Source: Desarmillaria ectypa (lineage: Eukaryota > Basidiomycota > Agaricomycetes > Agaricales > Physalacriaceae). From it: a stretch of 64,000 nt of DNA. The notes beneath the pieces are model-generated. The model had not been told where the DNA came from and did no database searches. It was given only the letters and a program-made list of their open reading frames with translations. The translations under genes and the position numbers were made by a program. How positions within the stretch are numbered: position 1 is the stretch's first letter; each line of letters begins with the position of its first letter. The DNA lies in contig JAUDYN010000009.1 of NCBI GenBank assembly GCA_030407005.1, positions 434,001-498,000 on the forward strand, given 5' to 3'. Below, piece after piece: positions 57,190 through 64,000 of the stretch.

Positions 57190-57870
57190 ATACAGACGAC
57201 AATGTTCTAAATCTATGAAACAGCATAACACACATCTCCAGCCAGCAAGACCGCAAACACCATTCAAGCCATCACAGGCAACCTGATGAGTATACATTTA
57301 TGAAGACGCAGATGGCCGTGAAGGAAAAAACTTACGGCCCGTAAGAAACCACTGAATATTAGGTCAATAGCTGCGGCTGTCTGGCGACATTGATAGACGG
57401 TCCGCGGGAGCACCATTCTACGAAATGGAGATCATACATGAAGCGTTTTGCTAGTTCCTCGCCTTTGTGCTAGCTGCCAATCACATATGACATGGCAGGA
57501 CAAAACGTCGCTCCGGCCAAACCTGTTACCACAACTTTGTAGTCGTCCCATATGACCCAAAAATGATTTTACCAGTGAAAATCCGCAAAGCACAGACTTG
57601 TCTGAGATTCTTGGCAGTCGCCAGAACTATAGTTAGAACGCTCCAGATAATTTCCATTGCGGGAACCTGACGCGATCCGGTAAACGGTATGCACAACAAA
57701 CATATTGAAGTTGCGCGTACCCGAACAGATAGCCTGATCTTAGTTATGAGCAGGCTAGGATATGGTCAGTGGTCTAGTGTGCGTGGACAATTTGTTACGT
57801 ACTTTGAAGGGATTTGTCCGACAACATAGCCGATTGTCCAAGCGGTTGTGATAACGTTTAATTGATTTGC
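57190..57870 (-). pseudogene. MFS transporter relic 1 (Dal5/Fen2-like)
   Basis: Minus-strand segments in the right order are: TAWTIGYVVGQIPSK; AMEIIWSVLTIVLATAKNL; GLAGATFCPAMSYVIGS-stop-HKGEELAKR; and LNGVCGLAGWR. Each matches a signature of the anion:cation symporter (allantoate/pantothenate) MFS family. Intron-like gaps lie between them. The Trp of the GSWY motif is TAG. The N-terminal and C-terminal halves are missing or unrecognisable. Living members import small acids such as pantothenate or allantoate through the plasma membrane. Confidence 0.7.
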
Positions 57871-59102
57871 GTGTCTAAATGGAACGAATATCGCACACCT
57901 TTGTCACGAGAAACACTCCTATAGGTGTAGGCTAAGAGAAAATTGAGGTGTTGAAATAGCAGAAAAGGCAAAGTATGACGAACTCGTCTTTCATTCCCAA
58001 AACGCACTTTCAAGCATCGCAAGTTTAAACGACAGGCCAATATAATACAAGATGACCTACAACATTCTTCATCGAGCGAAGTCAGGGCGGACAATGATCA
58101 TCGATCATAATCAAGCACGCACCGTCACGTTTTGTTGATCTAGATATGTGTCAGACAGGGACAAGTAAGTCGAGGAAGATGCCAAGTCTTTGTAAAAGTA
58201 TTTATTTGCTGAAGTACGACAAAGTCGCATAGGTCAGAAGACACGCGTCAAGCTTGGCGAGAAATTTCCTCTCTTCCTGTGACTTATCCCACGTGCCCCT
58301 AGCATACATTTGTCAATCCAGAGACGAATTTCATGTCGGGATGATCGGTACGTACCAGGTGTAACTGCAGAGACCGTTTCTTGGGGTTCAATGATTCGGC
58401 ATACATCATTCAGGTGGGTTTTGACTATTCCCAGATTGCTGTAAGAGATTATTCATCCTATTCCATCTGACTTGCAAGTATTTCTGGTATTGATCCTTCT
58501 CTTGCTGAGACCCCAAGGGATGCCATCTCGCGCATGAAACCTCCGAAACCGTGGCATTACTAACAAAACATCCTAGTCAACATCCTTCAAGAAGGCAAAA
58601 AGGCACGGCTACATACTTCTATTCTATAAATACTCAACGTGAGAACCCGCGACCAGCAGTAAGAACAAACGGCTGCAGTTTTTTTTTTTTTTAATTATTA
58701 TTTTTTTTTTTGCTTGAGTCTTGATTCGAGCGATAGGGAATAGTATGCGATATGCGAGTCTTCTGCATTGAAGAAGGTCAGGAGGTCAAAGATGTGAGTG
58801 CGCAGCAAGTTATATATGAAAGCGGCTTCGCAGAAGGAAGAGGAAGCAGCAAGGAGAAGGTGACCGCGAGAGAGGAAAATGATCCGTCGGTCGGTCCGGC
58901 ACTTGGCGCCGGCTTGTACGAACCGACGGCAACGGCTACTCGACGACTACTAGGAGTTCTCTATAAGTCTTGGCCCAGTAATTATTATTGCTGTGGTTAG
59001 ACTTGCTGCGCTACCTCTCAACTTGTGCTTGTGTATGCTGATTGAGGAACTCTTTTTCTTTTTCTCCAACAACTTATATCATGTTTCTTCTGTGCAGCAG
59101 TC
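57871..59102. other. no recognisable gene; A/T-run at 58,678-58,713
   Basis: The first part may hold the lost 5' end of the MFS relic. A T-rich run with AATTATTA in its middle lies at 58,678-58,713. An ORF at 58,752-59,000 has no domain. Confidence 0.4.
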
Positions 59103-59255
59103 ATGGTGGAGCTTCCTCGGGAGCTCATAGAACATATCGTCGATGAACTCAGTTTTCTGTAGGGAAACCGCAAAGCTCTGTTCACAACACTGTTTACGGC
59201 TCGCTCATTAAAAATTCGGGCCCGTCTGCACATTTTTCGGAGAATATACTATTGA
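59103..59255 (+). pseudogene. F-box protein relic F6
   Basis: ATG at 59,103 opens MVELPRELIEHIVDELSFL, then a TAG stop at 59,160, then GNRKALFTTLFTARS, which matches the DDRKA...LSV region of the others. The frame ends at 59,255. Only the F-box remains. Confidence 0.6.
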
Positions 59256-59689
59256 AATAAATTCCTAGAGGGGTGGAAGCACACGAGGGTTACGAGATTG
59301 ATGTAGTAACATGAGCGGTGAGTACGTAGGCAATCGAGTAAAGGAAGAAGAAAAGCATACGGTACGTACACGTGACTGCTGATCAATCAATACGCGAGCT
59401 TACGACCTCGTAATCCAACGCGTCTACTCGACTTTCTGTCGAAGCTCGAATTCATCCTTCGTGGCTTTCAGAACAAATTCCGTCAGCATTTTTCTTCTTC
59501 CGTTAGCCTAGCCACATTTCTAAACGCTCTCCACAGTCCACTACTTACAAGGTTCCGAATCTCCTAAACAGCCCGACAACCATTCTCAATCCCCAGAGAA
59601 TGATTCGCCCGTCCTGTGTCTCAGTTGTATTTTGCTTGCACTCCATGAGACGACGACGACGACGATATTACGTATGGCAATAAAATCGA

Positions 59690-60148
59690 ATGCTCCTGGT
59701 ACCGTGGCTGGTTCGAACGTCCCGACCGTCAATCATGGGAGGCAGCTATTACCCCGGACCCTTAAGCATTCCCCCTCTTTGCGATAACGGAGCGAATTAC
59801 TCCCTCGCCAGCGCTATGGCAGCTGGACTTACAGAGGCCTATACAAGAATGATCTTTACCCTGAACTACGCACGGGGTACGAGATGTTATGAGGACGGAG
59901 AGGGGATAAACGTACGTGCGGAGCAGGCTTCAGAGTGGGTGAAGAAAACAAAGCAGTTATGGTTCCCGCTTCGTAGCTTTGTAGGCGTAGTTGATCGAGG
60001 CCGGGACATTATTTCTCCGGTCATGAAACAGTGGAATGTAATCTCAGAGAGGATTGATTTCGTTTCAATCTTTGTAGGCAGTCACAAGTTGATGATAAAC
60101 GTAACGTCTTTCTTTTCCGTTGCTAATGAAATAATACAAAAGTTGTAG
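59690..60148 (+). CDS. hypothetical ORF
   Basis: 152 codons. The C-terminal half (QASEWVKKTKQLW, then ISERIDFVSIFVG) looks helical. The frame following it from 60,151 may be a continuation after an unrecognised junction, with a hydrophobic CCGLFAALLAVCI. No family recognised. Confidence 0.35.
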   Translation: MLLVPWLVRTSRPSIMGGSYYPGPLSIPPLCDNGANYSLASAMAAGLTEAYTRMIFTLNYARGTRCYEDGEGINVRAEQASEWVKKTKQLWFPLRSFVGVVDRGRDIISPVMKQWNVISERIDFVSIFVGSHKLMINVTSFFSVANEIIQKL

Positions 60149-60833
60149 ACGTGCCTCTCTTTTATGAGGATGTTCGCGCAGGAACGACAGAAGAACATGA
60201 TGTCAGAGAGGGACGAAGTTGTTGCGGCTTATTTGCGGCGCTTCTGGCGGTCTGTATTACGTCCAAGATCCAGTTTAGTTCCCTTACTACCCCAAGATCC
60301 CGCCACCTCAATGAGACAACAATTTGTGTAAGGGATGTGCAATACATTGAAACATCAGGCACCTTCATTAGAGACACCAAAGGTGGTAATCGAGCGAGGA
60401 AAAACACTACAAAGTTAGTTCAAAAGTTATCATTCTGTGACGCCTCATACAGGAAGGGAAAACCTGATATGGTTGTCGACCACGATCTCATGCATCCCAG
60501 AATGATGACCACGTAAAATCTTTGCTGTCCGAACCACCACAGTAGAAATCTTACAACTCGCATCCCTCTATATGAATATCCCGGCCAAACTTCAATGGTC
60601 GTGAACAAACTAGTGAGGAGTCTTGCGTCACTGTTCCCTCGTGTTGCATGACCTGAGCTGGGTGCTATAATAATACAGGTCGAGATTTGAAATATACCCC
60701 TGGCAGATTCCATTAGAGAACACGACAAAAGAAAAAGATTGGTACCTCGGCACCTACCACCCAGTGTACTGGTCCGCGTAGTGTAATATCTGCCGTACCG
60801 CTCGAGGTTTGCTTCCCAGATCCTTGATGCCGG

Positions 60834-61136
60834 ATGATGGGAGCGATGCAGCTTAGGCGCCCTGGAGAGCATGTGCCCCCTCATATCACTGACGTCCTGT
60901 CACTATTTGAGTGCATTTTCCCCACTATAAACGATTTTTTGAGAGTCGGATTGTGGGAAGCTGAAGGGACTCCGATTGTCGTACGTGTGGAGCCAGTTGA
61001 TGATACGAATGCGGCTATAGAAGAAGTACAGGAGCAACAAGCAGGGATGATGATGACATCAGAGGGGATTGTTGCCTGCAAGGAAGGGAAATTTTTTGTA
61101 ACCGATGATATGTCTGCGGACATTAAGCAGGAATAA
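60834..61136 (+). CDS. hypothetical ORF
   Basis: 100 codons, acidic, with no domain that I know. It may be a chance frame; the minus strand is open as well. Confidence 0.25.
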   Translation: MMGAMQLRRPGEHVPPHITDVLSLFECIFPTINDFLRVGLWEAEGTPIVVRVEPVDDTNAAIEEVQEQQAGMMMTSEGIVACKEGKFFVTDDMSADIKQE

Positions 61137-61228
61137 CGAAGGTGTTATGTCAAATTCTACACAGGAGCGTCAGCTGTCTATAAAGACTAGTCAACACCCC
61201 ATAGAAAGAGACCATCGACCGCGGCTAA

Positions 61229-61900
61229 AATGGAAGACCTTGAATTCTTGGTAAGCGATAGTTAGTCGTGGCTGGAACCAATACTACATACGAGGCCTTT
61301 CCGTGGCAACCGTCCACCGGACCGTTATTGCGAGGACCTTAATGAGCAAACGATGTTGACGTATTAATCAGAGGCAATTGTGAGGCAGAGTAAGAAGCAG
61401 CGTGAGTACGGTGTAAAGAAGCAAGAACTGGAATCCTGCGACAATAAACCCAGAATGAATATGGTCGCCTTCTTCGTAATTCCATGGTGCTTGAGATAGA
61501 ACTCGAGGCAGGGCTGGTTCGGCGCGGTCATCGTGTCCCTTCGAACATGAAAGGAACAACTAAGTAAGAAGACTCGAGGAAAAGCGGCATGGGTGAGTGC
61601 TTTTCCGAAAAGGTGCCATGGATCATAAAGACCAGATTCCTACGACGACGACGTCATTGCGGGTGTTGATCAAGCGCAAACGAGTCAGAAAGACGACACT
61701 GAGGTCATGATCGACCTAGTGCTTCCTACACATGGAAAGTCGCTTGCCACAAAACCTGGGCAACACTTTCTTAAGAGGCATCATCAAGCATGGCTGACCT
61801 CTCGTCCCTGGTGAGCAGCAGTTAGATACAGAGCAAGGCATTGCTTAAACACCGACACACCTCATAGGAAACATTTCCGTAGCAGCTCTCGAAGAAAGAC
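61229..61900 (+). repeat. pair of related gene starts, 562 bp apart
   Basis: ATGGAAGACCTTGAATTCTTG then GTAAGC at 61,229 and ATGGCTGACCTCTCGTCCCTG then GTGAGC at 61,791 share codon pattern (ME/MA-DL-x-x-L) and a donor site at the same position. GTGGCAACCGTCC and GTAGCAGCTCTCG follow at similar distance. The pair suggests a tandem-duplicated gene, both copies decayed. Confidence 0.35.
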
Positions 61901-62096
61901 TTCACGCTCGCATACGCATGGCATCAAGACCACTGGATCTCCAATCCCGACCCTATGATTGGGATAACCTTCCTGCAACAATTGGTTTTCTTACGTCTTT
62001 TGTGACCACAACGCCATTATTCCGATCCTCTGCGAGAAAACACAAGGATACAATGTAATTATCCGCGGAGGCACCAGTCAGTCGTATTGTTACTGT

Positions 62097-62291
62097 GTGC
62101 CACGTAATAACTCCTTGCAGGGCTTCAAGGGCGCGTACCCTAGCGACGACGAATTCTTGGAAGAGGATTTTTGGTATGAACCGCTGGAGGATGCGTTGGA
62201 GGAAATGGAGACTATTCCTATAAATCGGTTTCGCGAGTTGAGGATGGAGCAGGTCAGGCTGAGGGATGCATCGGAGGCCATTGAGAAGTAG
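62097..62291 (+). CDS. acidic ORF, possible last exon
   Basis: The frame GFKGAYPSDDEFLEEDFWYEPLE follows a CTTGCAG acceptor-like site at 62,120. It is acidic and ends at 62,291. It could be the last exon of the gene starting at 61,791, but the intervening frames are broken. Confidence 0.3.
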   Translation: MPRNNSLQGFKGAYPSDDEFLEEDFWYEPLEDALEEMETIPINRFRELRMEQVRLRDASEAIEK

Positions 62292-62399
62292 AGGAAGCAC
62301 AGGCTTGAATGGGATGTGGAGCACCAGAGTCCAGGAGTATGACCATGATCTCTATGAAACTCGTATTGTTTGAACACTGTTAGTATCAGTGTCTGTCGA

Positions 62400-64000
62400 G
62401 ATATAGACTTGCATGGTTTCAATTGTACTAGGCTAGGAAACGTTGGTTACAATAACCTGAACCTCATCTGGGTAGTGGATTAAGGCACAGTCAGCGGAAT
62501 GGAACGGATGTAACGATAATGAGACTAGCCTCAACGAAATTCCTTCAGTGGCCGACTCCTTTCTCTCTTCAGCCCATCCGTGGTCCCTCCCTGCGCACGT
62601 CCAATGGTAAACTGCTCCTTCATCTCCCATTATGGGCCAATATGTGCGTGCTCCCATCGTCACCGCGGCGATTTCTTGATCATTGAAGACCAAGATTATC
62701 ACCGCGGTGAAGGGTAAACGTCATATTGTCTTCTCCAGGCATAGTCTTGCTCCCTTCATGGAAGAATCTAAGCCAAGTGTAGGAGTGTCTTCAAATGTCA
62801 ATACCAGTGTTCCACACAGTGCATACCCGCTGCCATCCAGCTGACCCTCTTGATCGCGTATTATCGTCTGCTCAGTGTTCAGTGCCGATATTGGTGAGGG
62901 AGCTTTCCTTGGCCAAAGCAAATGGACCGAGGTTATCGTGTTCAAGTACTAACCAATGGAACGAGCACCGTCAGAGGTGATGACGGACTGACGAGGTTGG
63001 TCACTGGGGTAGTATTCGTCGGGTATAGGGATGGATGTATGCGTCTTCAGTGGCGATCTACCGGCATCTTAGTCCATGGCGATACCTTGAAATCGAAAGA
63101 TACGTACCCCAGATAAGAATCATTCCCTCTTCCTCTTTTTCCTGGAAACATAACCTGCTTATGTTGGCTTTGTCCACGATGTCGCGAATCAGATGATGGA
63201 AACCTGATACGGAAGCTCGATGCTTTGCGTGTCGGCGCGCCCGAATGCTTGTCATGTTGAATCCTCCAAGCTCGTTGCTTTCCTATATTGCTTTACATTT
63301 GCCGCGTAATGTCTCGTTGTTGGTTCGCGCGACTGTCCCTTTGCTCGTTCAGAAGGTTAATGACAATACTTCCTAATAGCGCTGTGAAAGATGGGCGACG
63401 CAGGCGTCATAGCGTGTCATGGAATCCGAAGCTCAGGCCAAACGAGCTGCAAATCTAAAGGTTAGATATTAACTGGAACTGAGCTACCACCATATACGTA
63501 CAGTATTGAACCTGCTGTCGTATAATCAAAGGCTTTGGGGGGATCCTTGCAGCGCTGCACGAGAAATTTTATGATATCCGATTCCGTGTCATAAAAGTAT
63601 CGGTTTGGCAAGTGTCCGTCATCGTCGTTATCAACAATTTTGGGACCAGGGACTCGGAGCTGAGTCCTGACCAGGGTAAATACGTCCACGTGATCACAGT
63701 AAGCCACGCCCACCCATATGCATAACAGGTCCGACAGTCACCCGACTTCGGGATCAGCGGCTATGAGCCCCAGCGCTATGTACATTCAAAGGATATTGTC
63801 TGAACACCACTGTCACGTCTCGAGTTGTCAAAATGCACCTTTTGCATGCTCACTTTCTTATAGATCTAATCGAGGGAACAGTATTTCCTCCCGGGAAATT
63901 CTTCGAATGTACACTCTTTTTTCTCCCTTGTCACACTAATTATCGCATATAAACTCAAGTCTGATTCAATAGAATCTTCTACCGTATCAGAAGCAATGCG
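62400..64000. other. no gene firmly recognised
   Basis: Minus-strand ORFs at 62,721-62,945 and 63,462-63,713 look protein-like in composition. The second ends at a possible donor GTACGT near 63,502. I could assign neither. The window ends without a boundary. Confidence 0.3.

Noticed and set aside
59701..59725. tRNA B-box-like GGTTCGAA
   Set aside because: The bases after GGTTCGAA do not fit the B-box consensus, and no A box or acceptor pairing was found upstream.
1..64000. CRISPR arrays, operons or ribosome binding sites
   Set aside because: Intron-rich eukaryotic genes and LTR elements show this is a fungal nuclear sequence; no regular spaced repeats were seen.

Overview
The window looks like a basidiomycete (Agaricomycete-type) nuclear genome. 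Coding genes are cut by many short GT-AG introns of about 43-89 nt. There is a large F-box family, a fungal 2-oxoglutarate oxygenase, an Oxa1/Cox18-type insertase, a Cbf1-type bHLH factor, NAD-dependent glycerol-3-phosphate dehydrogenase and glycerol-3-phosphatase, and a full-length Ty1/copia retrotransposon. Genus and species cannot be told from the sequence alone. All exon structures were assembled by eye from splice motifs and frame continuity.

Layout. 1-3,650 is an AT-rich, strongly CpG-depleted repeat zone; I found no CpG in the first ~2,050 bases. 2,385-4,840 and 10,205-12,285 are diverged direct copies of one segment. Between and after them lie one F-box relic and two loci of a small cysteine-rich protein family. 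14,743-16,383 is a four-exon gene with a kinase-like C-terminal half. 17,690-22,252 is an apparently intact young copia element. 22,253-25,325 and 48,250-52,690 are two copies, in opposite orientation, of one block: Cys-rich gene, divergent from gene X, then ORF Y, then an F-box gene. The copia element sits in the divergent promoter of the first copy. 26,987-28,623 is an 11-exon 2OG-Fe(II) oxygenase gene. 29,031-30,887 holds F-box genes and relics. 33,974-34,953 is the bHLH gene. 37,272-38,323 is an F-box relic. 38,539-41,972 is a head-to-head glycerol gene pair. 42,900-45,330 is tandem-repeat DNA. 45,510-46,627 is the Cox18/Oxa1-type gene. 52,393-53,488 is a nest of solo LTRs in a second CpG-depleted island. 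53,511-56,658 holds a decayed gene and an intact membrane/coiled-coil gene. 57,190-57,870 is a dead MFS transporter, with a sister relic near 26,065-26,310. The last 5 kb contains only weak ORFs and an F-box relic.

How it fits together. Five genes look alive and conserved: the oxygenase, the bHLH factor, GPD, GPP and COX18/OXA1. They are islands in an accessory background of duplicated, inverted and decaying family genes. GPD (makes glycerol-3-phosphate) and GPP (removes its phosphate) share one intergenic region and together form the complete route from dihydroxyacetone phosphate to glycerol. The most novel item I can support is the dispersed Cys-rich micro-protein family, with its conserved neighbourhood. 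The clearest genome-scale signal is localised CpG loss, seen by comparing paralogous copies inside the window.
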